Shown: piece after piece, positions 19,725 to 30,965 of the stretch
Layout: each line of letters begins with the position of its first letter
Numbering within the stretch: the stretch's first letter is position 1
Source of the DNA: Anastrepha obliqua
Taxonomy: Eukaryota > Arthropoda > Insecta > Diptera > Tephritidae
NCBI RefSeq assembly: GCF_027943255.1
Contig: NC_072892.1
Coordinates: 167,030,792-167,094,791 of the forward strand
DNA: 64,000 nucleotides
Reading direction: 5' to 3'
Program-made: the position numbers and the translations under genes
The notes under the pieces: generated by a model
Told to the model about the DNA's origin: nothing
What the model saw: the letters and a program-made list of their open reading frames with translations, nothing else
Database searches by the model: none

Positions 19725-21190
19725 AATAAATGGAAATAAAAAATAGTTTAAAAAAAACTAAAAAACACGCTTTTATTGCCAATCGAACTAAAAAGTATAA
19801 AATAAATTTTAATGACAAAGAGACTTATAATGAAGTAATAGCAAATCGAATGATCAGTCATAGTCAACTACCTCAGAACAGAATTATAGCAAAAATTAAG
19901 ATACAAATAGAATAATTCAAATTAGAATTAAAAGCGTGGGATGCTTGATATAGTAAATATTACAATCATTCTATTGGCAACTACCTATGTACAGAAGGTT
20001 ATGAAAGTGAAGCAAAATGCATCCCACGCTTTTAACACTAATTTGAATTATTCTATTTGTATCTTAATTTTTGTTATAATTCTGTTCTGAGGTTAATGGT
20101 TAATGGTTAATGGTTGTAAAGGGTTAAGGTGTGGCCCTTTAGCACTGTGACCATATTGATCTATTGTGCCCCCTATGCTGTCTATTGAATGGGAGGGAGT
20201 GATTGAAGGTCTTCATCTGTAAGCATGAACTTGTTTAAAAACATTTTCCTTCTATGCGTCAACCCCGGACATTCGATAATGAGATGTTCTAAAGACTCCT
20301 CATCTTCGCAGCAGAATCTGCAGGTGTTGGTGTTAGTTATGCCTAATTTATGTAAGTGTTTGTTGCAGGTGAAGTGACCCGTGAGGGCGCCTGTGAGAGT
20401 GCGAATGCTCTTTTTGTTTAACGTGAGGGCCATGTTAGCTCTTTTAGCGTTGAAACTTAGGAACTTTTTGGAGTGTCTAAGACCCTCTACATTGTTCCAA
20501 TACTGATTTAACAGAGTTTTGGCCCAGTATTTTACTTTTTGTTTTAGGTTGTTTTTGTCGAATCCGAACATAGGACTAGGTCCAATGAAGTTTTCATCTG
20601 CCCCTTTTTTGGCTTGAAAGTCTGCCTTTTCGTTGCCGTCATATCCCTTATGTCCTAGTACCCAAATTAATGAGACATTGTTTTTGGATGCCAGATTATT
20701 GAGTGCCTTGTGGCATTCTAAGAGGGTTTTTGAGTTGTAGGTATAGCTATCTAAAGCTTTTAGAACTGATTGGCTGCCCGAGAGTATTCTGATCTTTACT
20801 CTCTTGTGGTTTCTACGTTGCATGATGTTTACTGCTTCCATTATTGCGTATAGTTCCGCTTGGAAGATAGTGGTGTCCCTGGTGAGAGTGTATGATTTGT
20901 GGATTCTGGGCCCCACTACTCCTGCTCCTACACCATAAAGTGTTTTTGATCCATCAGTGTACCATTTTTGTGAATCATCATTCATCCATTTCGGGCTTGT
21001 TTGTTTGTTCTGAGGTAGTTGACTATGACTGATCGTTCGATTTGCTATTACTTCATTATAGGTCTCTTTGTCATTAAAATTTATTTTATACTTTTTAGTT
21101 CGATTGGCAATAAAAGCGTGTTTTTTAATTTTTTTAAACTATTTTTTATTTTCTACTTTTTAGTTCGATTAGCAAAAAAGCGTGTTTTTT
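19725..21190. repeat. Inverted duplications flanking an RNase H remnant
   Basis: The segment 19735-19880 is an inverted copy of about 20990-21130; both encode KHAFIANRTKKYKINFND and KETYNEVIANR. Part of this unit (AAAAAACACGC, CGAACTAAAAAGTA) is also repeated in tandem at 21135-21190. A second hairpin pairs 19864-19941 with 20010-20092 (shared AGCGTGGGATGC and CTATTTGTATCTTAA). The arms enclose the RNase H frame at 20182-20985. The arrangement looks like a LINE 3' half that has been inverted and duplicated, not like terminal repeats of a DNA transposon. Confidence 0.65.
20182..20985 (-). pseudogene. LINE RNase H domain and C-terminus, one catalytic residue lost
   Basis: 267 open codons. Residues 8-14 are WYTDGSK (Asp11), 42-48 QAELYAI (Glu44), 67-73 ILSGSQS, and 108-122 WVLGHKGYDGNEKAD (Asp122). 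In this family the third acidic residue lies in SDSQ, so Gly70 replaces a catalytic Asp. The C-terminus has TLTGALTGHFTCNKHLHKLG and a CRFCCEDEESLEHLIIECP zinc-knuckle-like block. The reading continues upstream without a start through PQNKQTSPKW, consistent with the RT-to-RNase H linker of a larger ORF2. This is the longest open LINE frame in the window, but the RT domain is absent. Confidence 0.8.
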
Positions 21191-21375
21191 AGTTTTTTTT
21201 TTAACTATTTTTTATTATGAATGGAAATTATTGTTATCATTGCAGTCAGTGAATTAATGATTCGATATATTCGTGTTATAATATATTTAATTCCTTTCTT
21301 ATCGACTGTGAGTCTAAAACTATGCAGTTATCGGCCGTGATAAAGAAGTAATCGGGAAGAAGAACTTATTTCGTG

Positions 21376-21399
21376 GAGGGAGCCTGAGAAACGGCTACC
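21376..21399 (+). other. 24-base match to 18S rRNA
   Basis: The bases GAGGGAGCCTGAGAAACGGC followed by TACC equal a highly conserved segment near the 5' third of eukaryotic 18S rRNA. I recognise it from memory of the conserved rRNA sequence. The flanks do not continue as rRNA, so it is a short fragment only. It lies 15 bases before a truncated mariner. Confidence 0.55.
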
Positions 21400-21413
21400 C
21401 CACTCCATTGGCC

Positions 21414-21891
21414 AGTTTTTTTCGATTTTCGTGGTGTGGTGCACTATGAATTCCTTCCACCTGGCCAAACTGCTAATAAGGAATATTATTTGAGCGTTAT
21501 GCGCCGTTTACGTGAAGCAATTCGTCTAAAAAGACCAGAGTTATGGGCCAACAACTCTTGGTTTTTGCATCACGAAAATGCACCGTCTCACACTGCACTC
21601 GTTCTTCGTGACCATTTCGCGAAAAATTCCACGCATATCGTTCCGCAACCACCGTATTCGCCTGATTTGGCTCCATGTGACTTCTGGCTATTCCCAAAAC
21701 TCAAGAGACTACTCCGCGGAACGTGTTTCGAGTCGATTGAGGAGATAAAAGCTGAATCGAAGAAGGTGCTGATGGCTATACCGGAAATGGACTATTTGGC
21801 ATGTTTCGGGGATTGCAAAAATCGTTGGCATAAGTGTATTTCATCGAGAGGGAATTATTTTGAAGGGGATGAAATTGATTTACAAGAATAA
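21414..21891 (+). pseudogene. Mariner transposase C-terminal half, second Asp replaced by Glu
   Basis: The open frame reads FFDFRGVVHYEFLPPGQTAN, RRLREAIRLKRPELWANNSW, FLHHENAPSHTALVLRDHF, PPYSPDLAPCDFWLF and YFEGDEIDLQE-stop. The family has HHDNAPSH; here codon 21574-21576 is GAA, so the second catalytic Asp is Glu. The third (APCDFW) is intact and the spacing is 34. The frame has no stop in about 150 codons, so the copy is fairly young, but it lacks the N-terminal half and the first Asp. Confidence 0.85.
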
Positions 21892-21941
21892 ATAAAGACT
21901 TTTAATTTTAAAACCAAATTCACCTTATTTTTTGCCCACAG
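21414..21941 (+). mobile_element. 5'-truncated DD34D mariner, same family as 9569
   Basis: Only the 3' half is present. The end reads CACCTTATTTTTTGCCCACAG, corresponding to the terminal repeat of the element at 9569-10483. The left edge at about 21414 is abrupt, inside the transposase. Confidence 0.8.
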
Positions 21942-22135
21942 GTACAAAAAGAAAATATTAATCCTGGCAATCCTAATAAGGATAATGGAAAACTTTTATC
22001 AAATTATTGCATTGTCATCGGTCCTTGATAGGTGTGCAAAATTCCAAGTCGATCAGATTTTTAGAAGCCAGTGAAAATTAAGCTCAAAGATTCCATTACA
22101 TACATACATACATACAACCCGACCTAATAAAAGTG

Positions 22136-22545
22136 TGTTAAAAAAGAAAAAAATCGCGGAATAAAATACTTAAAAAAAAAATTAATTTTGGGGCGAATGT
22201 TCTTACTATTATTGTTCCGAGAAAATAATTTTTTTGCAAAATTTTCGAATTATAAATTTACATAGAAAATAATATAATAAAAAAGATTAGTGCAAAATTT
22301 CTCGGAGATTGGTCAATAACTTTTCGAGTTATCGTGTACGCCAATTCAAAATATATAGTTTTGAGAAAAACGCGTCTAAAGTTTGAATACAACGTAACTA
22401 TACCTCTCCCAGCGCTCGAACGCAAAGAATAGAGTCGTCACGGTTGACGATCTATAATATAAAAAATACTTAAATTTACGTTCTAAAAGTTTTTTGACAT
22501 ATTCTTTAAGGATTATATTAACATTTTACAGGTCTCTGTCCCCTT
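22136..22545. mobile_element. Interspersed repeat with TTAA-flanked end, copy 2 (inverted)
   Basis: Inverted relative to 7130-7510, with the same words (CTCCCAGCGCTCGAACGCAAAG, split as a continuous match, and GAGAAAAACGCGTCTAAAG). The right end CAGGTCTCTGTCCCC is followed by TTAA (22541-22545). The left end appears truncated, inside A-rich DNA. Confidence 0.5.
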
Positions 22546-24134
22546 AAGACGTTCGCGGCTTAGTAATGGGGAATTGCATAATCACTAGACAATTTTACTT
22601 TAACCGTGCTTCCTTTTACCATATGTTAATGTGTGAACAGTGTACGAGTACATAGCTGAAGAGTAAATTACTCTTAACATGCGAAGCAAATTCACTCGCA
22701 ATTGACGAAATCTCACAAGTTCAGCACAAGAAATTTTCTCCACTAACTCACGCTTTTCTTGCATGGTGCTTTTCAAACTACACACAAATGTATTATATTT
22801 GTGTGTGTAGATTGTGCAGTGTTTCTAGCAATGAAAGTATTATATTAATGCTTTAAATAAAATATTTGCAGAGGTATTTCAAAACTTTTGTAAGCTTCTT
22901 TATTGAAAAACTGTAAAAAGTCAATAATAACCAATATCTTTGAAAAGACTATTGTCAGGAACTGCTTATGCGTAGTTTTATCAACTATATTTGCCTGCTA
23001 ATATCATAAATTTAAAATTATTTTTCTGCTGACACCTTTCGGACATAGAGCAGCTGCCGCAATCGGGTTCATCATGTGCACATTACACATTTCACTTCTT
23101 TTCAAATACCCACCCGCACAAGGGCTGCAATGCATTACTTGAGACACAAAGTAAAAGTTCTGTATCAATTTCATTTCAATTTTTTTTATTTGTCTTCTTA
23201 ACGAACATTTCATTTATTTTATCTATCGCAAACCTTACACTTGCAACGTCACGCATGTCTGCCTTCCAGATGCCCCCCACCACCAATGCGCTGCAATCGA
23301 ACTTAAAATATGTGCTTTCTGCAAGCTGTGTCGAATTTATACAAAATTTTAGTATTGTCTATGTTTATTTTATCGAAATTTTTTGCCTCTTATCCTATTT
23401 CCTGCATATATTCGTATGCATACATTTCTAATCGCAAAACCCGAAATTTGAATACAAAAGCGCTGACGATAGCAAAACATATATACATACATACGTATGT
23501 ATGTGCGTTCATATATTGGAGGTATATCCCGTGCATGCGGTATCTGTCACATCCGATTATAATTTTTATTACATTTACCCACATTTTTTGGCCTGTGTGG
23601 ATTTATGTTACACTGGCGTGTAGGGTGGGCCGCTGCCTGTGTAGGTTGCCACAACGCTTGCAAAGCACTAAAATTGTGTTTAGGGCCTTTTGTGGTTGGG
23701 ATGTGAATGTTGCATGCCCGTTGTTCTAAATTTCCAAATTTCAAATATGCTAATTGTTGAATGTTGAATCCTTTTTTGTGTTTGACTAGAATTTACAATG
23801 TGCGCTTATGCTTTTTCCTAGTTTTTTTCGTTTACGCTCGCAAACTCTTTCGAATGATAAACGCATTATGTCATACCCGTTTACACTAAACTCTACAGCA
23901 CACACGCGTATGTCTGTATACACTGGTGGGGAAAATAATAGAAACAGGAGCGACTTGCAGCACTGACGTGTAACTAATAATAATATAAATGTAATATTCA
24001 AAAATTTGTCCGCTGTGATTCCACACAGAGGGAGGGAAGGGAAAGGAGCAGGGAAGAAACCAGACAGGAAGAAATGGGGCTTTGGATGAGAGGATGGCGA
24101 CCAAAGGCGGTGATTTACAATCGCATTAACCACT
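22546..24134. other. No gene recognised
   Basis: About 1.6 kb without recognised coding similarity. There are CATA/TACG-type microsatellites near 23480-23505. Open frames on both strands are short and featureless. Confidence 0.5.
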
Positions 24135-25460
24135 TCAAGCTACTATTTTCACCAGGTGTGTGACATTTAAACACGCAATGTACGCAGGTGTAGCGAAAAC
24201 GTGAGAGCCCAGATGCTTAAACTTTTGCCCGATGAGAGCACGGCAGCTGCGAAGAAGGTGCTGAGATGACTCCACCTCGTACTCCACACAGTTTCTGCTG
24301 AAAGGACTTGAAGCACTCCGAAGCCTCACCGCATGAACACCTAACAGACAATGCCCGGTAAAGATACCTACCAAATTCGGAACCTGCGCCTTTGTTAGCC
24401 TTAAAAGTTCCCTCGATGGCCCCCGAGTTACTCGTCGCCAGAAGGATCTCGCGACTGAGCAAATTTGCGCACTAGCCCAGCACTCGCTAAGTTGACGTGA
24501 GGCCCATCCTTCCAGAAGCCGACCACAAGTTCTCAAGGGATTCCCAATCCTCTCATTTTGTGATGAAACCATTTACAGGGTTCCCTGTCAGTCAGTTCAT
24601 CTGCCCAGCAGTTCCCCTCTATGTTGCTGTGACCGTGAACACAAAGGAAAATAAGTTATTCAGGCATTCGAGGGAGAAGACACGCATTCCCTGACTAATT
24701 TCGAACGCACAAACAGCGAGCCTAAAGCCCTATTTGCCGCTTGGCTATTGGAATGGATATCCTTTACTGTAATTACAGAAGTAAGCAACCAATCCTCTAC
24801 TTCCTTAATTGCCGCTACTTCCGCTTGGAAAACACTACAGTGGTTCGGAAGCCTAAATTTGAGCTTGATGGGAGCTAGCGTGGAAGAACAAAGATCCAGT
24901 GCCATGGGGATGAACTCAAAGTTTTTAAGAATACTAGAGTGTCCGTAGCTTAAGTCTAGCTTATGATCTGAAAACCTTAATCTGATTTCGGCGCGTGCAG
25001 CGGCAGTTTTTCCTGCAATGTCAGCGGATGCCACATTCAACATAGCGTTGAGCGCTAGAGTAGAAGGGGTCCGATTCCAATTAGGGCAGATCTTTGGACC
25101 CTCTCCAGCTTCTTAACTGATGTCATTCTTTCCACAGAGTTCCACCAGGAAAGGGCTCAGTAGAACAAAATTGGCTTTATAAAGCCAAAATTTAACTTTA
25201 GGCGAAAAGTCCCACCTTTTGCCGATAGCGCCCCTACAACCATGGGCCAAATTGCCGCAGTCAAAAAGCGCTCCAAGAAAAAGGTGTTCACCGCTGTCCA
25301 CGTACAAATAAAAAAAGGAGGGACAGAAAGCGTAAGACTACAGTTCGGCAGGACAAATTGGTCATACGACAAATCGAAAGGATCAATCAAAGGATCCATT
25401 CAGCACTTAAGAGGAGATAAAAAGAAATGTGCAGTTGGAAGAGGTAAGCCGAAGAATGAG
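24135..25460 (-). pseudogene. LINE ORF2 remnant: RT thumb, RNase H and tail
   Basis: The minus strand reads SVERMTSVKKLERVQRSALI (RT thumb), AMLNVASADIAGKTAAARAE, then NHCSVFQAEVAAIKEV (RNase H Glu), IHSNSQAANRALGS (the SDSQ site, with Asn for Asp), CVHGHSNIEGNCWADELTDR (GH..I.GN..AD), and VPNLVGIFTGHCLLGVHAVR. This order matches RNase H-bearing LINEs of the I/LOA/R1 group. It is dead: stops, frame changes and a lost RNase H Asp. A second LINE of the same broad type directly follows at 25461. Confidence 0.75.
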
Positions 25461-27190
25461 ATATAGGTTAGGTTAGCCAGCTTGCTTACCTAAGGCAAGG
25501 AACTCAGTGGCCCTAAGGCCCATTGTGATACATGCACTTGATTTCCATCAACTAACTAAGTTGCTTAAACCACTTAGATCTCTTTAAGAAGGTAACTCGT
25601 CCACCACGACCTCCAGTGAGATATTTTGTAAATTTCACAAAAAGAAATTTTTTTCAAAGAAATAAACGCCAAGACGGCTTCTTTGAAGTGCAGGGCATTC
25701 ACAGAGGAGGTGTTGTACCGACTCAATTTCTTCTTCATCTAAACAACTCCTTCAGAAGTCATTGCGAGGTACACCCATTCTACTGGCTAGGGTGCCAATA
25801 GTGCAGCAAACCTTTATAATACCTGTGAGGACGCTGATAGTAGATCATTTGAATCCAAGCAATATCTTTTATGATTCAGTTTTGGTCAGAGCCCTTTGGA
25901 AACCCTGCAATTAGTAGTCAGAAACGACCTTCTGTTTGTTTCCGCGATTATGCTCAAGTCCATCGTAGTGTATAATTCCTTTAGAGGAATGTTTATGTCC
26001 TCTACCACTAGCTTAAGGTTAAGCTCAGAGCCTTTCCTCGCACACTTGCCTGCTCTTTCATTTCCGTCCACTCCAGAGTAGCCGGGAATCCAATAAAGTG
26101 TGGTGTTGTGTTGTTTGAGAAGTGAGTGGGACCTTCTGCGTTCTTTAACATATCTTGAATTGATGTGCGCTGAGGCCAGGGCCTACATCGTTGCTTTACT
26201 ATCACTAAAAATTGTAAGGCTTGCTGGAGGTAAGTCCATCAGTCTTATCGGTTTTGCTGTTTTGTCCATAGCGTAGATCTCAGCTTGGAAGACGCCTAGA
26301 AGATCTCAGCTGGGTGGCTAAAGGACCAATTTACGAATAATCGTTCCCGGCACACTCCCGATCAAATCCAATTGTCCTTCTTTGAGCCGTAAATATAAAT
26401 ATGGTAACACCTTCATATAATTTGACTCTGGTCGTCTGCAATCCTTCGTGTCAATTATTCGTCTTTTATAGTCTCTTTTCAGATCTATCTTGGATAGTCT
26501 GTTTTCAATGGGTCTTGCAAGTGTTCCACAGATGGTAGGATTGATGCATGACTGTACGTGTTTCCTTTGTGCATGTCTGCTCCTTTAATCATGGAAAGAT
26601 TTCGCCCTTAACATATATATCCATGGGTGGAATAAGCAGCATCACTTCCAGCGCCACCTGAGGCTTTGATCGGAGAGCTCCTGTTATTCCTACACAAGCT
26701 AATCGTGGGAATTTTATAAGATTCTTTAGGTAGGGTTGCAGACCTCCCACCACACGAAAGCTCCATAAGTCAAAATGGGTCTGTTAATCGCCTTGTACGC
26801 CCAGAGTTTAATATATGATTTCAGGCTCCATTTTTTGCCAAACGCGATAAATTAGAGATAAATTGGGCATTGCAAGCTTTCTTCATTCTTACCTCGGTTT
26901 TCCTTTTCCAAGAAAGCTTTGAGTCCAGAATTATGCCATTTGGATCCGAATTACTTGGATTCGAGAGATAGAGTTAGTTCCTCCATCCATAGAGTTAGTT
27001 CCTCCATCCATAAACTCGGTATCTTATATCTTCTAGTGAACAGACCAAGTTCGATCTTAGCTGGGTTAACCATTAGACCGTTTGAGGTCGCCCACTTAAA
27101 AAGTTCCTTTAACGCGGATTGCATGAGCCAGCTGATAGTCGAGACTTCGGCAACTATCTTAATCCATTTCTTCTTCATGGTAATAAGCAA
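25461..27190 (-). pseudogene. Second LINE ORF2 remnant: RT end, RNase H and 3' tail
   Basis: The minus strand reads WATSNGLMVNPAKIELGLFT (RT motif D region), AINRPILTYGAFVWWEV (thumb), then LLGVFQAEIYAMDKTAKPI and TIFSDSKAT (RNase H Glu and Asp), YWIPGYSGVDGNERAGKC, and a C-terminal LGALASRMG/CLDEEE-like zinc-knuckle region over stops. The 3' end is at about 25462-25477, with a CTAACCTAACC-type tail. A 21-bp tandem duplication (26970-26990 and 26991-27011) repeats LWMEELT. The copy is 5' truncated and broken. Confidence 0.7.
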
Positions 27191-27438
27191 TTAATTTAAA
27201 ACTAGGTTCCTCAGTATAGCTATAGGTTAAAATAGGCAAGTTTGCCGAGAAGAAGTTCAAGAAAAGTACCGTTACTTTCAAAAAAGAGTATCAACCAGAG
27301 ACTTTCATTAGTGTTGCGACATTTGCATCGCGAACACTGGCTGTTTGGGTATACTATGGCCAGATAAAACAAAGATAAATATGTGCGGATCCGATAAAAA
27401 ATACTTCGTGCGGCACCCACTGCGTGCAATCCTACTTA

Positions 27439-28787
27439 CTCCTGCCATAAGTTCTGTTACAAGTTGAGCTCATTTTAGGTATTAAATTATAATACTTTTT
27501 TTAATGAGGTTAGTTTTGTTTAATCATACAAATATTGAAGAAAAGAAACTTTAGTTTTTATTGGAAATCGGAACCATTTGCTTTTACACAATCCTTCAAA
27601 CCATTAGGCCGCTCAGCTTGCAACAGCACGGCTCCCATGGATATTGACATCGCTGCTCAAACCAAAGATTGTTTGAGACTCTTCAAATTTCATTGAGATC
27701 TTCAACAGGCCAAATTCTTCAATTCTAACCATAAACTGCAGTCCAATGTATTTAGATCTAAATTTCCCGAAGGCTAATCCTCTGCGGCTATGAATCCAGA
27801 AATATTGTTTTTTAGCCACTGCTGGGTGTTTTTGCCTTATGGACTGGGGCGTAAACCTTCTGAAAGATTCAACGCTCTCCATTGAAGAGAGTACTGTTCA
27901 ACTGCTTCACCACACCTTCTAAGACATCTTCCCGGTACACTTTTACCTCGGTCTTAACCGCTTTTGCAGAAATGAAGAAATGTAGCACCTTAACAAGACA
28001 CTCCCCACCAAACTAATGGTTTCGAGGCTGGGTGGTGGCCACGCTGACCACTTGGAACAACATTTTTTTAAGTTTTAGCAGTTCTTAATTTAGAGTTTCT
28101 TTAGAAGTTTTAGCATAGATTTCGTCGTTTTTTTCTTATTAAAAACTTCTTCAACAGTGAAATTTTTTCTCATCTGTAAAAAAAATATTTTCATGGCCGT
28201 TGACCGCGTGCCACCAAAGATGCTGCTTGCATCTGTCGAGTCTAATTTTCTTCAAGGGCGTTGTCAAATATGGCCAGTTGAGCGATGGAAGGCTTCCATG
28301 TGGAAGTCAAGTCTAAACAGATTTGCCATAGATCTGGTCGATAACTAATTTCCGAGGACATGATTTTCTCCTTTCTAAGGGGATTTCTGCAAATCCTTTT
28401 TCAAACGGCTTTTATAGCTGCACTGGTTCGAAACGCGCGAGGTTGACCACTGCTTTTTTTGTTTGTTACTTCAGACGTTTGAGAAGAACGACTGATCGTG
28501 CGGTAACCAAATATACTCGAAATATTTAGCTTTTCCAGCAATTCATAAATCTCACTTGAAGTTTTATCACACTTTTACTTTTACCTCTGTAATACAATCA
28601 CTGCACTGCGATTTTCCTTAGCTTCCCACTCCATTGTTAGCGGCTCCTTCAAGCGAAACTTGCCACGAAACTGAGTATAATTTTTGAGCAGACAATACAA
28701 ACGAACAAAAGAAAAATAGCGGAACTTATTTCTGTGAACTCGTTCTCGCCGTATGCAGTGTAAAATTTGTAACAGAATTTATGCCAT
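27439..28787 (-). mobile_element. maT (DD37D) element, full-length but decayed
   Basis: The ends are inverted repeats sharing CCATAAGTTCTGTTAC and GGCATAAATTCTGTTAC, and each outer end is next to TA (27437-27438 and 28788-28789). The element is about 1.35 kb. On the minus strand, MEWEAKENRSAVIVLQ starts the transposase near 28634; SRSSQTSEV...SGQPRAFRTSAAIKAV is the helix-turn-helix linker, NTQQWLKNNISGFIAAED and LDLNTLDCSLWLELKN the DDE end, and GLKDCVKANGSDFQ-stop the C-terminus. Many stops. The middle (27900-28170) is poorly preserved. Confidence 0.75.
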
Positions 28788-28789
28788 TA

Positions 28790-29960
28790 CTAAGTAAATC
28801 CACAAAAAAAAACTAGAACTGAATACTGTTTCCTTAAATTATTTATGTTGTTTTCTGGTTTCCTCAATTTTTAATCTTTTTAATCGTTCCGAGTTAACAA
28901 CTCACATAAATATTTTTTTCAAAAAAATAAGAGCTAAAAAAGAAAATGCGAAAAATTGCCTTGTTTCTATTATTTTTCCCACCACTGTATGTGTGGGAGT
29001 GACGTTATCTTTTCACCCTTTCTAGCTTTTCAACTATCCGCTTCGATTACTCAACCAATACGAAAAGCGAGGCCGACAGAATTTATGTATTTATCTCTGT
29101 TACAGTTTTTGCGCTGCACGAATGAGTTTTCGAAAAATTCCCGCACTCTAAATGATCCAATATTGCAGAGTGCAAAGTTGTGCATATCTTGACATTTGAT
29201 GAGGGTCACTACATTCCATAGCAAAAACAAAAGGATTAAGCTCACTAATACACAAACACAACGCCTGCTGTGCATTTGCAGTCCTTTCAACGCAAACTTA
29301 AATGGTTACGTGGAAGTGGTAAGGGGCAATATTTAAAAAAATTTCACCTGTAATATTTCGTTCATTTCATCCATGTTTTTTCAGCGATTCCCTTCTCTGC
29401 TCTCTGCCCGCCTTCTCGTCTGATTGGTTTTTGGCATCTATCATTGCTACAAGCAGGCAATCAATACATACTTACATATACATATGCATACACAAATACA
29501 TATGTATTTGTATGTAGATAACATCGGCATTTCAACGCCATTAATGGCTCATCGATTGGTCTGTCGACAAATTGGCAGCCTAGCGGCTTTTACTGCTTTT
29601 ATATTCATATATATACACACACACACACATGCGAGTATATAAATTACAAAAGTAGTAAATCGTAGAGGTAAAAGATTACCAATGACTGCGATAAATTATT
29701 AAGTGGAAAATTTGTAAACGAGCGAACAGCTGACAGCCTTGTCAAAGTTTTTATTTGTACCACGCCGTGGCATTAACTGTACTTCGAGAACCGCAGGTGC
29801 TTAAGTGTTTTTGGGCAGGCTGAGCGTTTGCGTAAATAATTCGCATAAATTCTGTAATATTTAAAATTTTGCATATTGAAGCAATTTTGTGGTGTTTATT
29901 ACACAGGTTGATTGAAAAGTGTCGAAAGTGACAATTGTTAACTAGCAGAATAATCAAACT
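28790..29960. other. No gene recognised; microsatellites
   Basis: CATA/TACA-type simple repeats lie near 29470-29520 and a (CA)n run near 29617-29630. Nothing coding is supported. Confidence 0.5.
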
Positions 29961-30152
29961 TTATAGGTACTTACTGATGGGAAAGAGAATATAAGTATCA
30001 ATCCACCGTAAAGCATGCCCGTCGTAAGAGGCGACGAAAATCCTGCAGGAGAGGCCACACATATCCTCGGCTCGAAAGGCCTCACATACCCAGAGAAACT
30101 CTAGCACCAGGGCTGTACAGCTCATCAGCATCAAGCGCAGTAATATCCTCAT
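29961..30152 (-). other. Unclear frame; conserved LINE-like word
   Basis: A 63-codon open frame starts MRILLRLMLMSCTALVLEFL, which looks like a signal peptide, and ends near a GTAAGTACC that could be a splice donor. However, the plus strand contains GTCGTAAGAGGCGACGAAAA, a word I know from many insect LINE-like repeats. I lean to a repeat fragment and not a gene, with low certainty either way. Confidence 0.25.
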
Positions 30153-30203
30153 TACGGTATATTGGAGAATATTTCATACAGTCTATAGGCTGATGAAAGC
30201 ATA

Positions 30204-30965
30204 GGGTTTTCCAATAACAGGTGTTATTTTGAATAGCCCGCTATTTCGGTAGATGTCACTTTTGAAGCTGTCATTTTCTGATTTGACAAGTAGAAACTAC
30301 GCCATTAATAAAATTGAACCGATACACACTTAAACAAAACAATTAAATTATTAAAATTAAAATTTAATAAAAAATAAAAATGATGAAAATTTGGCAGACA
30401 CGGTTCGTAAAACTGGAACATTTTTGGGTCATCGTGAAGCACCTTGTCGGACCGCAATAAAGAAATTGGTGAAAAATTCGAGCTGTTGGGACAAGTTAGT
30501 GATGTGAGGAATAAAACCCGTGCACGTCGCTCAAGAACAGCCGTAAATTTTACTGTTGTAGGCGAAAGTGTTGAAGAAAACCCAGGTTTGTGCATTCCTC
30601 GTCGTTCTTTGGAATTAGGCATTCCATAAACGTCATTACACCGTATTTTACATAAAGATTTGGGTCTTAAGGCTTATAATGTCCAGTTAACACAAGAACT
30701 CAAGCCGGCCGATCATCAACAACGTCGTATCTTTGCTGAGTGGGTATTTCAAGTGCATGAAAATGATTCGGAATTCCATCGAAAAATCATCTTGAGTGAT
30801 GAGGCCCATCCATTTCCACCTCGGTGGCTTCGTCAACAAGCAAGATTGTCGGATCTGGGGCTCAGAAAATCCAAGAGGTAGTGTTGAAAAGCTTATCTAT
30901 CCTCAACGTGTGACTGTTTGGTGAGGTTTATGGTCCGACGGAGTCATTGGAAAACCCTATAGTAC
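30204..30965 (+). mobile_element. DD41D mariner, 5' half only
   Basis: Starts with GGGTTTTCCAATAACAGGTG directly after TA (30202-30203). The transposase reads (with frame changes) ADTVRKTGTFLGHREAPCRT, NKTRARRSRTAVNFTVVGES, VEENPGLCIPRRSLELGIP, LHKDLGLKAYNVQLTQELKP, RKIILSDEAHPF (first Asp), WGSENPRGSVEKLIYPQRV and GLWSDGVIGKPY. It stops there, before the second Asp. It is the same subfamily as 51541-52495 and 63006-63543. Confidence 0.8.

Noticed and set aside
24135..27190. One continuous LINE spanning both RNase H regions
   Set aside because: There are two RT-thumb and two RNase H blocks in the same order on the same strand, so these are two separate elements (or a tandem pair).
29961..30152. 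Signal-peptide frame with a GTAAGT donor as a third secreted peptide gene
   Set aside because: It overlaps a word (GTCGTAAGAGGCGAC) common in insect LINE-type repeats, and no second exon is evident. Listed only as unclear.
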